A stretch of DNA of 64,000 nt, taken from HRBIN16 sp049969495. GTDB taxonomy: Bacteria; Armatimonadota; HRBIN16. This document shows, in pieces, positions 9,050 through 17,803 of this stretch. The stretch's first letter is position 1, and each line of letters starts with the position of its first letter. Both the position numbers and the translations under genes were made by a program. The notes under the pieces are model-generated. The model saw only the letters and a program-made list of their open reading frames with translations, ran no database searches and had not been told where the DNA came from. The DNA lies in NCBI GenBank assembly GCA_049969495.1, contig JBMFOT010000010.1, positions 1-64,000 on the forward strand, read 5' to 3'.

Positions 9050-9116
9050 CACGGATGCAACGGATGCACGCGGCGGAATAAACCGTGCGGATTGGTCTCA
9101 TCCGTGCACATCCGTG
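9050..9116. repeat. imperfect inverted repeat built from CGGATG/CATCCG units
   Basis: The left arm has CACGGATG and CGGATG (9050-9066), the right arm CATCCGTG twice (9099-9116). They can form one long imperfect stem upstream of the thioredoxin-like gene. Related ATCCGTGT units occur at 61610-61636. The remainder of 9001-9238 has no gene I can support. Confidence 0.45.
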
Positions 9117-9238
9117 ACCCCTTTTCGCGGGAACGGGCTTATGCTCCTTCTGGTGGTGCGAAAGGCGTTTCGGGAACACGTGTAGAACCCCTCCAGCGTA
9201 AGAATCCAGCGGATGATGTTGCTTAATGGGAGGTGACT

Positions 9239-9784
9239 ATGCGCCGGATAATGGCTTATGTTATCGGGACCGCTGTAGTGGCTCTCATCCTCTACGCCTT
9301 CTTGCCCGGTGAACCGATTGGTGTGGGGCAGACCGCTCCCGATGTGGTGCTCAGGTTTACCGAAGACGGACTGCAGAGGTCTCTTTCCTCCTATCACGGC
9401 GATGTGATTGTGCTGGATTTCTGGGCAACGTGGTGTGCTCCCTGTCGTTACACTATGCCCAGGATGGAGGAGTTCCACAGGCGATATAAGCAACAGGGTG
9501 TGACCGTGATCGGCGTAGCGGTGGATATCGACGACTACGACAAAGTGGTGCAGTTTGCGAAGGAGATGGGCGTTACCTATCCCATCGCTGCCGACACCAG
9601 CGGGGAAGCCAAACAGTCCTACCAGATTCGCAACCTGCCGACGCTTTTTGTGATTGACAAGGACGGGATAATCGTTTTGCGGTTGGAAGGCTACGACCCG
9701 CAGAACACCGAGAAGACCATCGAGGAAACGGTAAAGCGTGCGCTGGAGAAACCTGCTAAGCCGATTATACCTGCAAGCAGGTAG
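9239..9784 (+). CDS. membrane-anchored thioredoxin-like (TlpA/ResA-type) oxidoreductase
   Basis: About 181 residues. ATG 9239 is preferred over GTG 9233 because GGAGG sits five bases before it. A single N-terminal membrane helix (about 6-22) is followed by a thioredoxin fold with the redox site WATWCAPCR (Cys66, Cys69), GVTVIGVAVD and the cis-proline region RNLPTLFVIDKDG. The family reduces disulfides, for example in cytochrome c maturation, on the outer face of the inner membrane. No cytochrome maturation genes are visible nearby, so its partner is unknown. Confidence 0.9.
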   Translation: MRRIMAYVIGTAVVALILYAFLPGEPIGVGQTAPDVVLRFTEDGLQRSLSSYHGDVIVLDFWATWCAPCRYTMPRMEEFHRRYKQQGVTVIGVAVDIDDYDKVVQFAKEMGVTYPIAADTSGEAKQSYQIRNLPTLFVIDKDGIIVLRLEGYDPQNTEKTIEETVKRALEKPAKPIIPASR

Positions 9785-9879
9785 ATATATGCTACACGAC
9801 TGTGCAGTGGCCTGTCGCAGGAATCTTCTCAGCCATATCGAATCAACGCATCAGTCTGTTTGCGTGAGAGGAATGGCTG

Positions 9880-10692
9880 ATGATAAAGCACACCGCTTTA
9901 CAGTACGGCTATAACTCGCTGGTGGAAGCGGGTGAGATGGAGTATATCGAGTTCGGGGTGTTCAAGGGAAAGGCGGGCGATACCTTTGCCTGGAACACGG
10001 AGGATTACGAAGAGGTGCTGGTGTTCCTGTCGGGCAGATGTCGTCTGTGGGTAAACGGTGAGGACTATTCCGTCGTCGGGGGGCGGCGAAGTGTGTTCGA
10101 CAGCAACGCCTGGAGCCTCTACGCCCCGAATGAAACGCAGGTCAAGATAGAGGTGCTGGACGAGGCGGAGGTAGCCATCAGCAAAACACGTGTGGCGACG
10201 GACGCTTTTCCCAAACTGATACAGCCCGATCAGGTACACGTGCGTGATGTGGGCGTGTGGAACTGGCGGCGCGATGTGAAGGACATCGTGGACAAACGCA
10301 CGCCTGCCTCGCGTCTGGTGGTGGGTGAGACCATCAACCCGCCGGGCAACTGGTCCAGCTGGCCCCCGCACAAACACGACGTGCATAACCCTCCCTACGA
10401 GAGCAAGCAGGAGGAGGTGTACTTCTTCAAGGTGCAACCCGCGAACAGCTTTGGAGTGGCACGCCTCTACACTGCCGAGGGAGATGTGGACGAAATACTA
10501 CCCATCCGCGAGAACTCGGTATTGTTGATTCGGCGGGGATACCACCCCATCGCCGCCGCGCCCGGCACGCGCGTGTACTACCTATGGACGCTGGCGGGTG
10601 AAAGCCGCGACCTTATCCCGAACGATGCGCCCGACTACCGCTGGATGAAGGATACGGAAGCGGTGATGCGCGAGTGGCAACGCAACCTGTAG
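9880..10692 (+). CDS. iolB: 5-deoxy-glucuronate isomerase
   Basis: 270 residues, the family length, with two cupin-like halves and the characteristic motif NPPGNWSSWPPHKHD around residue 155, followed by EEVYFFKV and a final YYLWTLAGE. IolB converts 5-deoxy-D-glucuronate to 2-deoxy-5-keto-D-gluconate in myo-inositol breakdown. The histidines of PPHKHD and the glutamate of QEEVYFF are the expected metal ligands. A PIG-L deacetylase follows after 9 bases and a sugar-phosphate isomerase after that. No other iol genes are in the window, so the pathway may be completed elsewhere or the enzyme may serve a related uronate. Confidence 0.9.
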   Translation: MIKHTALQYGYNSLVEAGEMEYIEFGVFKGKAGDTFAWNTEDYEEVLVFLSGRCRLWVNGEDYSVVGGRRSVFDSNAWSLYAPNETQVKIEVLDEAEVAISKTRVATDAFPKLIQPDQVHVRDVGVWNWRRDVKDIVDKRTPASRLVVGETINPPGNWSSWPPHKHDVHNPPYESKQEEVYFFKVQPANSFGVARLYTAEGDVDEILPIRENSVLLIRRGYHPIAAAPGTRVYYLWTLAGESRDLIPNDAPDYRWMKDTEAVMREWQRNL

Positions 10693-10701
10693 GAGAAGAG
10701 G

Positions 10702-11385
10702 ATGATAGAGCGCTGGCAACGAGTGCTGGTATTTGCGGCACACCCCGATGACGAGATTATCGGCTGTGGTGGCACGATTGCCCGCCTCTCGGCGATGGGC
10801 AGGCAAGTATTTGTGGTCACTTTTTGCGCGGGGGAGACGGGTTACAGTACCCCCGAAATGAAGGGGAAAATCGCCGAGGTGCGTCGGGCGGAGGCGGAAG
10901 CCTGTGACCGGGTGCTGGGCATCACCGAGCGCGTGATTCTGGGCAAGCCCACGCAAGGCGTGGTGAACGACCGCGAGACGTATCAAGAATGCGTGCGTCT
11001 CATCCGTCATTACCGCCCCGATGTCATCCTCACCCACTGGGATGAGGACAAGCACCGCGACCACCGCGCCATCTCTGCGGTCACCGACGAAGCCCGCTGG
11101 AAAGCCTCCGAGCATGTGCTGGCGGACTTCGGCGAGCCGTGGTACACGCCCGAGCTTTACTATTACGAGGTGCTGGAGCTGTTCACACACCCCTCACTGC
11201 TGGTAGACATCACCGACACCTTCCCCAAAAAGCTGGAGGCGATGCAGACCCAGCAAAGCCAGTTCGCGGTGTTACCCGGCATCATGGATTACATCGAAGG
11301 GCTGGCGAAGGTAAGGGGATACGCGCGAGGAACCCGTTATGCGGAGGCGTTTCTGCGATCGAACCTGTTGCCGACGTTCATGTAG
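10702..11385 (+). CDS. PIG-L (LmbE) family deacetylase
   Basis: 227 residues with the metal-binding AAHPDDE motif near the N-terminus (His14, Asp16, Asp17) and the second site DKHRDHRAIS near residue 115. This zinc-dependent family removes N-acyl groups from N-acetylglucosamine-type substrates, including steps of mycothiol or bacillithiol synthesis. The gene starts 9 bases after iolB with a purine-rich GGAGAAGAGG leader. The substrate cannot be read from sequence; the neighbours suggest carbohydrate catabolism. Confidence 0.9.
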   Translation: MIERWQRVLVFAAHPDDEIIGCGGTIARLSAMGRQVFVVTFCAGETGYSTPEMKGKIAEVRRAEAEACDRVLGITERVILGKPTQGVVNDRETYQECVRLIRHYRPDVILTHWDEDKHRDHRAISAVTDEARWKASEHVLADFGEPWYTPELYYYEVLELFTHPSLLVDITDTFPKKLEAMQTQQSQFAVLPGIMDYIEGLAKVRGYARGTRYAEAFLRSNLLPTFM

Positions 11386-11408
11386 GGGCAATCCTGTGTG
11401 ATTGCCCC
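11385..11408. terminator. hairpin GGGGCAATC-N6-GATTGCCCC after the deacetylase gene
   Basis: Perfect 9-bp stem with a 6-base loop, beginning at the last base of the TAG stop. It has the same layout as the three tandem hairpins at 47997-48123 (9-bp stem starting GGGGCA, 6-base loop). No T-tract follows, so it is a repeat or attenuator at least as much as a terminator. Confidence 0.45.
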
Positions 11409-11441
11409 CTTCCGCGCGACATAAAACGTAGGAGGAACACC

Positions 11442-12335
11442 ATGAAAATCAGCTGTTGCTGGCTATACGCCATTTCCAAATACGGTTATCCGCCCAGCCT
11501 AGAGGACACCTTCAAGGTGCTGGGCGAGATGCGCGAGATGGGCTTCACCAGCGTGGAGCTGGAAGGCGTGCGCGAGGAGAACCTGATGGAGGTGTACAAA
11601 CACCGCGCCGACCTCAAAGCGCACTGCGAGAACCTCGGGCTGAAGGTGATTAATTTCTGCCCCGTGCTGCCCGACATCGTATCGATGGACGAAGCCAAAC
11701 GCCGAAAAGCAAAGGAGCTGTACCTGGTCGGCATCGAACTAGCGAATTACTTCGGCTGTGATACCATCCAGACCGATAGCTTCACCCCGCCGCTGGAGTT
11801 CGTGGGCGAAGCTCCCTACAAGGAAGCCATCAAGTTCGGCAAGCAGTTCAAGGTCAAGATAGACCCGAACTTCCGCTGGGAAGAGCTGTGGTCGGCAATG
11901 GTGGACAGCTTTCGCTTCTGCGCGGAAAGGGCGAGGGACGCAGGGCTGAAGTTCTGCCTGGAGCCGCGTGTGGGCGAGCTGGTCAGCAACACCGACGCCT
12001 TCCTGCGCCTGTGGGAGCATGTGGGCAGTGACAACTTCGGCATGGTGCTGGATACCGGGCACCAGAACGCGCAGAAAGAGATATTGCCCCTGTCGGTGGA
12101 GAAGCTGGGCAAGCGCATCTTCTACGTGCACGTCTCGGACAACGACGGGCGCACCAACGAACACCTCGCGCTGGGCAAGGGCACGATAGACTGGGAAGGG
12201 GTGTTCACCGCCCTCCAGAAGCATGGCTACGATGGCTACATCGCCATCGACATCGGCAACGTGCCCGATATCGAGAAGGCGTACATCGAATCGCGCCAGT
12301 TCTTAGAGCAGATGTCGGCGCAGATGGGGTGGTAG
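11442..12335 (+). CDS. sugar phosphate isomerase/epimerase (TIM-barrel)
   Basis: 297 residues from ATG 11442, which has AGGAGG immediately upstream; the frame is open further 5' but overlaps the deacetylase gene. A xylose-isomerase-like TIM barrel is indicated by FTSVELEGVREENL, FCLEPRVGELVSNTDAFLRL, GMVLDTGHQNA, VHVSDNDGRTNEHLALGKG and a final GYIAIDIGN. The Glu, Asp and His metal ligands typical of the AP_endonuc_2/IolE-type family are in place. Co-orientation with iolB suggests inositol or keto-sugar metabolism; an IolE/IolI-like role is inference. Confidence 0.85.
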   Translation: MKISCCWLYAISKYGYPPSLEDTFKVLGEMREMGFTSVELEGVREENLMEVYKHRADLKAHCENLGLKVINFCPVLPDIVSMDEAKRRKAKELYLVGIELANYFGCDTIQTDSFTPPLEFVGEAPYKEAIKFGKQFKVKIDPNFRWEELWSAMVDSFRFCAERARDAGLKFCLEPRVGELVSNTDAFLRLWEHVGSDNFGMVLDTGHQNAQKEILPLSVEKLGKRIFYVHVSDNDGRTNEHLALGKGTIDWEGVFTALQKHGYDGYIAIDIGNVPDIEKAYIESRQFLEQMSAQMGW

Positions 12336-12396
12336 TAGGAAGTAGTCTGAGCCATCGCCTCGTGATCGATGGTATTATAAGGATGGTGACGCTGAC

Positions 12397-13002
12397 ATGT
12401 CTACAGTGACATTAGTGCAACTTCAAGAGATAGTTCCCACCATCCGGCGGAAGTTCACGCTGGAGGAATACCACTGGCTCATCCGGCAGGGGTTCTTTGC
12501 CGACGAACGGGTAGAGCTCATCGACGGAGAGATTGTGCGTATGCCACCCACAGGACCAGAACATAGCACCAGCAACGACCGGATCAGTTCCCTGCTGATT
12601 TTGCTGCTGGCAAACAAGCCGTACTATGTGCGCGTGCAGAACCCCCTTGCCTTAGGAGAGCATGAGCCTGTTCCCGATGTGGCGGTGGTGCCCGGCAGTC
12701 CCGACGACTACCGGCACTCTCACCCGACCACTGCCCTGCTGGTGGTAGAGATAGCGGACACCTCCCTGCAGTATGACCGCACGACCAAGATGAGCCTGTA
12801 TGCCAGCGCAGGCATCCCCGAATACTGGATAGTGAACCTGGTGGAGAGGCGGTTAGAGGTATATCGCGAGCCATCCTCGCTGGAGCCAGAGACCCCTTTC
12901 AATGCCCTGTATAAGAGCCTGCGCCTGTACTCTGCCCAGGAGAGTGTCTCTCCCCTCTTCGCGCCAGAAGTGAGTATCCAGGTGGGGCAACTGATAGGCT
13001 AG
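12397..13002 (+). CDS. Uma2 family PD-(D/E)XK nuclease-like protein
   Basis: 201 residues matching the Uma2 (DUF820) plan: YHWLIRQGFFADERVELIDGEIVRMPPTGPEH, then PVPDVAVVPGSPDDY, then ALLVVEIADTSLQYDRTTKMSLYASAGIPEYWIVNL. The D...E-I-A pattern is the nuclease-type active site of the family. These proteins are very common in cyanobacteria, Chloroflexi and Armatimonadota; their role is unknown. A weak -10-like TATTAT lies at 12373-12378. Confidence 0.85.
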   Translation: MSTVTLVQLQEIVPTIRRKFTLEEYHWLIRQGFFADERVELIDGEIVRMPPTGPEHSTSNDRISSLLILLLANKPYYVRVQNPLALGEHEPVPDVAVVPGSPDDYRHSHPTTALLVVEIADTSLQYDRTTKMSLYASAGIPEYWIVNLVERRLEVYREPSSLEPETPFNALYKSLRLYSAQESVSPLFAPEVSIQVGQLIG

Positions 13003-13089
13003 CGAAACCGAATCCCCCTGCTGATACAGGAAAACCCACCGCGTACCGCGAAGAACATCTGCAGCGGACACTGAAGGAGGTCGGGTGCG

Positions 13090-15153
13090 GTGGGAATGGT
13101 GTCTCGGTGTGTGAGTGCCGGGCTTTTGTTGCTGATGATCCTCTCACAGGCAGGAGCGAGGCCGATGAATCTTTATGTCTCTCCACAGGGCGACGATTCA
13201 TGGTCGGGCAAGCTGCCCAACCCCAACCGGAGTCGCACAGACGGTCCCTTCGCCACGTTAGAACGGGCGCGCGAAGCCATCCGCCAGCTCAAGCGACAGG
13301 GCAAACTGCCTCAGGGTGGTGTCACCGTGTGGCTGTGCGGGGGAACCTACTTCCGTCAGACCCCCTTCTCGTTGACCGCCGAAGACAGTGGCAGCGCATC
13401 GTCTCCTGTCACCTACAGCGCGTACCGCAACGAAAAGGTACGCATCGTGGGCGGTAAAAGCGTGGGCGGATGGAAGCCGGTCACCGATGAAGCGGTGCTG
13501 CGCCGTCTGCCTCCAGAAGCGCGCGGCAAGGTAGTGTACACCGACCTGCGCTCGCAGGGTATTGCCGACTACGGACAGATGCGCCGTCGCGGGTTCGGAC
13601 TGTCTGCTACCATCCCTGCCGGATTGGAGCTGTTCTATGACGGCAAACCGATGCCCCTTGCCTGCTATCCCAACAGCGGCTGGCTGAAAATTGCTACTAC
13701 TCCTGCAGGACAGCAAGGCGGGCGATTCACCTGCGATGACCCACGCCTAAAGCGCTGGGCTGGGGCGAAAGACGTTTGGGTGCATGGTTACTGGACATGG
13801 GACTGGGCGGACAGCTACGAGAAGGTTGGCTCTATAGACCCCGATAAGGGCGAGATTGTCACCGTCGAGCCGCACGGCGTATACGGCTATACGCCCGGCA
13901 AACGCTTCCGCGTGCTGAACCTGCTGGAGGAGCTGGACGCGCCCGGCGAGTGGTATCTGGATCGCAGCACAGGCATCCTGTACTTTTACCCACCTGATGA
14001 GGGCAACGGCGAGGCGATGGTATCGCTCACCGAGACACCGCTGGTTACTCTGCAAGGCGTGTCGCACGTGAAGATTCAGGGCATCACCTTTGAGGTGTGC
14101 CGCGGCACGGGGGTGGAAGTGCGTGGAGGCAGTCGCGTGGTGATTGCGGGGTGTACCTTCCGCAACATCGGCACGGTAGGTGTCATTATCGAGGGCGGAA
14201 GCGAACACAAAGTGGTCTCCTGCGATTTCACGGACCTGGGCGATGGCGGCGTGCAGGTCTCCGGTGGCGACCGCAACACGCTGACCCCTTGCAAACACGA
14301 GGTGTTAAACTGCCTGTTCACGCGCTTCAACCGCTGGAGCCGCACCTACCGTCCGGCGGTGCTGGTAGGGGGAGTGGGCGTGCGCGTGGCACATAACCTG
14401 ATGTACGATGCGCCTCATACTGCGATTTTGCTGGGCGGGAACGACCACCTGATCGAGTTCAACGAAATCCACCATGTCTGCACCGAGACAGGTGACGCAG
14501 GCGCGTTCTACATGGGGCGCGACCTTACCCAGCGTGGCACTGTCATCCGCTACAACTATTTCCACGACCTGGGTAAATCCCTGCAGGCGGAGACTTTTGT
14601 GGATGTGATGGCGGTATATCTGGATGACTGCACCTGCGGTATCACCATCTTCGGCAACCTGTTCGTGCGCGCGGGGCGTGCGGCGATGATTGGCGGTGGG
14701 CGCGACAACACAGTGGAGAACAACATCTTCGTGGACTGCGAGCCGTCGGTTCACGTCGACGCACGGGGAATGGGCTGGGCGAGCTTCTGGTTTGACGGGC
14801 GCGATAGCACGCTGATGGACCGGCTGAAAGCAGTTCCCTATCAAAAACCCCCGTGGAGCGAACGCTACCCGGAGCTGGTCAACATCCTGAACGACGAACC
14901 CGCCGTACCAAAAGGCAACAAGATAGTGCGCAACATCAGCGTGGGCGGGCGGTGGATAGACCTGTACGACAACCTGACAGATAAAATCGTGACCATCCGC
15001 GACAACATCACGGAGGGCGATGCCGGTGTAGAGGTCACCCCGAAGGGCGTGCGCCTGCGCAAAAATTCGCCGGCATTCAAGATAGGTTTCCAGCCGATAC
15101 CGGTGGAGAAGATAGGGCTATATCAGGATGCGTACCGCCGAAGGCTGCCGTAG
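13090..15153 (+). CDS. secreted right-handed parallel beta-helix protein
   Basis: 687 residues with a signal peptide (about 1-24) followed directly by NLYVSPQGDDSWSG and the GPFATLERAREAIRQL block that open many exported pectate-lyase-like beta-helix proteins. Helix coils follow from about residue 330 (VKIQGITFEVCRGTGVEVRGG, RVVIAGCTFRNIG, GHNTVENNIF-like repeats). GTG 13090 is the best start, with AGGAGG nine bases upstream. Such proteins bind or cleave polysaccharides; no catalytic set can be assigned. It may act with the neighbouring sugar-catabolic genes. Confidence 0.82.
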   Translation: MGMVSRCVSAGLLLLMILSQAGARPMNLYVSPQGDDSWSGKLPNPNRSRTDGPFATLERAREAIRQLKRQGKLPQGGVTVWLCGGTYFRQTPFSLTAEDSGSASSPVTYSAYRNEKVRIVGGKSVGGWKPVTDEAVLRRLPPEARGKVVYTDLRSQGIADYGQMRRRGFGLSATIPAGLELFYDGKPMPLACYPNSGWLKIATTPAGQQGGRFTCDDPRLKRWAGAKDVWVHGYWTWDWADSYEKVGSIDPDKGEIVTVEPHGVYGYTPGKRFRVLNLLEELDAPGEWYLDRSTGILYFYPPDEGNGEAMVSLTETPLVTLQGVSHVKIQGITFEVCRGTGVEVRGGSRVVIAGCTFRNIGTVGVIIEGGSEHKVVSCDFTDLGDGGVQVSGGDRNTLTPCKHEVLNCLFTRFNRWSRTYRPAVLVGGVGVRVAHNLMYDAPHTAILLGGNDHLIEFNEIHHVCTETGDAGAFYMGRDLTQRGTVIRYNYFHDLGKSLQAETFVDVMAVYLDDCTCGITIFGNLFVRAGRAAMIGGGRDNTVENNIFVDCEPSVHVDARGMGWASFWFDGRDSTLMDRLKAVPYQKPPWSERYPELVNILNDEPAVPKGNKIVRNISVGGRWIDLYDNLTDKIVTIRDNITEGDAGVEVTPKGVRLRKNSPAFKIGFQPIPVEKIGLYQDAYRRRLP

Positions 15154-15165
15154 CGGCGGGATACA

Positions 15166-15195
15166 TTGACTTTTCGCCCTCTTCTCGGATACAAT
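15166..15195 (+). promoter_or_regulatory. sigma70-type promoter for lepA
   Basis: TTGACT (15166-15171), 18-bp spacer, TACAAT (15190-15195), 23 bases before the lepA ATG, giving a very short leader. Confidence 0.65.
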
Positions 15196-15218
15196 ACGCA
15201 TCGGTGCAGGAGGCATCG

Positions 15219-17027
15219 ATGCAACACGCGCCGCAAGACCATATCCGAAACTTCTGTATCATCGCGCATATCGACCACGGAAAGTCCACCCTTGCCGACC
15301 GCATTCTGGAGTTCACGGGCGCGATTGACCCCCGCCAGATGCAGGAGCAGGTGCTGGACCAGATGGACCTGGAGCGCGAGCGGGGCATCACTATCAAGAT
15401 GACCGCCGTGCGCCTCACCTATCGGGCGCGTAACGGGCAGGAGTACGAGCTCAACTTAATTGACACGCCGGGGCACGTGGACTTCACCTACGAGGTCTCG
15501 CGGAGCCTCGCCGCGTGCGAGGGCGCACTGCTAGTGGTGGACGCTTCGCAGGGGGTGGAAGCGCAAACCATCGCAAACGTCAACCTGGCGATGAACAACA
15601 ATCTGGAGATTATCCCCGTCATCAACAAGATAGACCTGCCCGCCGCCGACCCCGAGCGTGTGAAAGGGGAGATAGAGAATATCCTTATGCTGGACCCCTC
15701 CGAAGCCATCCTCGCCAGCGCAAAAGAGGGCATCGGCACCGAAGAGATTTTAGAGGCAGTGGTGCACAAAATCCCGCCTCCTCGGGGGAATCCCAATGCT
15801 CCTCTGCGCGCGCTTATTTTCGACTCGCACTTCGACCCTTACCTGGGCGTGGTGGTGTATGTCCGCGTGGTGGATGGCGTGGTGCGCCCGGGGATGCGCA
15901 TCCGTTTCATGTCCACAGGGCGCGAGTTCGAAGTGACCAGTGTGGGCTTCTTCACGCCGCGCCCGCAGGAAGGTGACGAATTGCGCACAGGGGAGGTCGG
16001 CTACCTCACCGCAGGTATTAAGACCGTCGGCGATACGCGCGTGGGCGATACCATCACCGATGCCGAACGCCCTGCTGCAGAACCTCTGCCCGGCTACAAA
16101 CCAGTCAAACCGATGGTGTACTGCGGACTGTATCCGGTGGAGGGTGAGGAGTTCTCCGACCTGCGCGACGCCCTGATGAAGCTGCAGCTCAACGACGCGG
16201 CGCTGGTGTTCGAGCCGGAGACCTCCGCCGCGTTGGGGTTTGGCTTTCGCTGTGGCTTTCTGGGCTTGCTACACATGGACATCGTGCAGGAGCGACTCGA
16301 GCGCGAGTTTGGACTGTCGCTGATTGCCACCGCTCCCAGTGTCGTGTATCGCATCACCACCACCAAAGGTGAGGTCATCTTGCTGGATAACCCAGCGCAC
16401 TGGCCCCCACCCACTACCATCGCCACGGTCGAAGAGCCCTATATCCGCGCCACCATCTTCGTGCCCAGTGAGTACGTGGGAGCGATGATGGAACTGGCGA
16501 TAGAGCGACGTGGCGAGTTCGTGAAGATGGAATACCCCTCGCCGAATCGCGTGTTGCTCACCTACGACCTGCCTCTGGCGGAAATCCTGCTGGATTTCTA
16601 CGACCAGCTCAAAAGCCGCTCCAAAGGCTACGCCTCTTTCGACTACGAGCCGATCGGCTACCGACAGTCTGACCTGGTGAAGCTGGATATCCTGATCAAT
16701 GGCGACCCGGTGGATGCACTCAGCTTCATCACCCACCGCGACCGCGCCTACAGCCGGGGGCGTGCCTTGGTGGAGCGGCTGCGTGAGGTGGTGCCTCGCC
16801 AGCAGTTTGAAGTGCGCATTCAGGCGGCAATCGGCAGCAAGGTGATTGCCGCAGAGCGTATCCCCCCGTTCCGCAAGAACGTGCTGGCGAAGTGCTACGG
16901 CGGCGACGTCACCCGCAAGCGCAAGCTGCTGGAGAAGCAGAAAGAGGGCAAAAAGCGCATGAAGCAGCTGGGTAATGTGGAGATTCCGCAAGAAGCTTTT
17001 CTCAGCGTGCTCAAGGTGGCAGAGTAG
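15219..17027 (+). CDS. lepA: elongation factor 4 (LepA) GTPase
   Basis: 602 residues from ATG 15219, supported by GGAGG five bases before it; an in-frame GTG at 15204 has no such site. G1 AHIDHGKST, switch II DTPGHVDF and G4 NKIDLPAAD are present, followed by domain II, EF-G-like domains III and V, and the LepA-specific C-terminus with YGGDVTRKRKLLEKQKEGKKRMK. LepA acts on ribosomes at the membrane under stress. It is a housekeeping gene with its own promoter. Confidence 0.98.
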   Translation: MQHAPQDHIRNFCIIAHIDHGKSTLADRILEFTGAIDPRQMQEQVLDQMDLERERGITIKMTAVRLTYRARNGQEYELNLIDTPGHVDFTYEVSRSLAACEGALLVVDASQGVEAQTIANVNLAMNNNLEIIPVINKIDLPAADPERVKGEIENILMLDPSEAILASAKEGIGTEEILEAVVHKIPPPRGNPNAPLRALIFDSHFDPYLGVVVYVRVVDGVVRPGMRIRFMSTGREFEVTSVGFFTPRPQEGDELRTGEVGYLTAGIKTVGDTRVGDTITDAERPAAEPLPGYKPVKPMVYCGLYPVEGEEFSDLRDALMKLQLNDAALVFEPETSAALGFGFRCGFLGLLHMDIVQERLEREFGLSLIATAPSVVYRITTTKGEVILLDNPAHWPPPTTIATVEEPYIRATIFVPSEYVGAMMELAIERRGEFVKMEYPSPNRVLLTYDLPLAEILLDFYDQLKSRSKGYASFDYEPIGYRQSDLVKLDILINGDPVDALSFITHRDRAYSRGRALVERLREVVPRQQFEVRIQAAIGSKVIAAERIPPFRKNVLAKCYGGDVTRKRKLLEKQKEGKKRMKQLGNVEIPQEAFLSVLKVAE

Positions 17028-17030
17028 CAC

Positions 17031-17060
17031 TTGCATTGTCCTCCACGCTTTGGGTACTAT
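17031..17060 (+). promoter_or_regulatory. candidate promoter for the tetR gene
   Basis: TTGCAT (17031-17036), 18-bp spacer, TACTAT (17055-17060). Just downstream, AACAG-N7-CTGTT (about 17065-17081) is a small inverted repeat that could serve as a TetR operator; that part is speculative. Confidence 0.5.
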
Positions 17061-17097
17061 ACCAAACAGTAAACGGCTGTTAAGCAAAAGGCAGAAC

Positions 17098-17766
17098 ATG
17101 GCGAAGTCTTTCCCCTCGCGCAATCAGCAGGCGCAAATGCGTCGGCAGCAGCTGATAGACGCTGCGCTCCAGCAGTTCGCCGAAAAGGGCTATGACGGGG
17201 CGTCTATCCGCGACATCGCCCGCGCCGCGGGCGTCACGGAGGCGCTGGTATACCACTACTTCCGCAATAAGGAGCACCTTTTTGAGGAGGTGCTCAAGGC
17301 ACGCAGCTTTGCACCTATCCTTCGGAGGGTGCTTGATGAGGCAGGCGAAGCCCATCCCGCAGAGGTGCTGCACCGTGTTCTGGAGGAGTTCCTGGATATG
17401 ATGCGGCACAACGCCTCTATGGCGCGCATGTTCATCATCGAATTCATGCGCAACCCCGTGTGCGCCCGCTATTTTCGCGCGATGGTGGAAGACAATACGG
17501 CGAACCTCACCCGCTACTTGCAGGAACAACAACAACGCAGCGTGTTTCGTGCTGATGTGGATGCGGAGGCAGTGGCGGGGATGCTATTGGGCATGGCGTT
17601 TGCACTGTTCTTCACGTGGGGCCAGGCTCCCGAGCGCGAGTGGCAGCAGCGACGGCAAAAGTTTCTAAAGTATAGTGTGCCGTTGGTGCTGAGGGGGTTG
17701 TGGGCGGAGCAAGCGTCTGGCACCGAAATTGAACGTTTGTTCAATGAAACGCATCAAAAATGTTGA
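17098..17766 (+). CDS. TetR/AcrR family transcriptional regulator
   Basis: 222 residues from ATG 17098. The N-terminal helix-turn-helix is clear: RRQQLIDAALQQFAEKGYDG, then SIRDIARAAGVTEALVYHYF. A ligand-binding helical domain with hydrophobic segments follows. The gene precedes an AbrB-type regulator and an RND efflux operon, a common arrangement for a local efflux repressor. Its stop codon TGA (17764-17766) is part of the -35 box of the next promoter. Confidence 0.93.
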   Translation: MAKSFPSRNQQAQMRRQQLIDAALQQFAEKGYDGASIRDIARAAGVTEALVYHYFRNKEHLFEEVLKARSFAPILRRVLDEAGEAHPAEVLHRVLEEFLDMMRHNASMARMFIIEFMRNPVCARYFRAMVEDNTANLTRYLQEQQQRSVFRADVDAEAVAGMLLGMAFALFFTWGQAPEREWQQRRQKFLKYSVPLVLRGLWAEQASGTEIERLFNETHQKC

Positions 17767-17792
17767 CAAGTCAGATACATCTGTGGTACACT
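17763..17792 (+). promoter_or_regulatory. near-consensus promoter of the AbrB/efflux operon
   Basis: TTGACA (17763-17768), 18-bp spacer, TACACT (17787-17792). The -35 box contains the tetR stop codon. The predicted transcription start near 17800 lies immediately before the CATG array. Confidence 0.72.
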
Positions 17793-17803
17793 CCTGCCAA
17801 ATG

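Noticed and set aside
16269..17123. 284-codon open frame antisense to the end of lepA
   Set aside because: Shadow of the lepA reading frame; no recognisable protein features.
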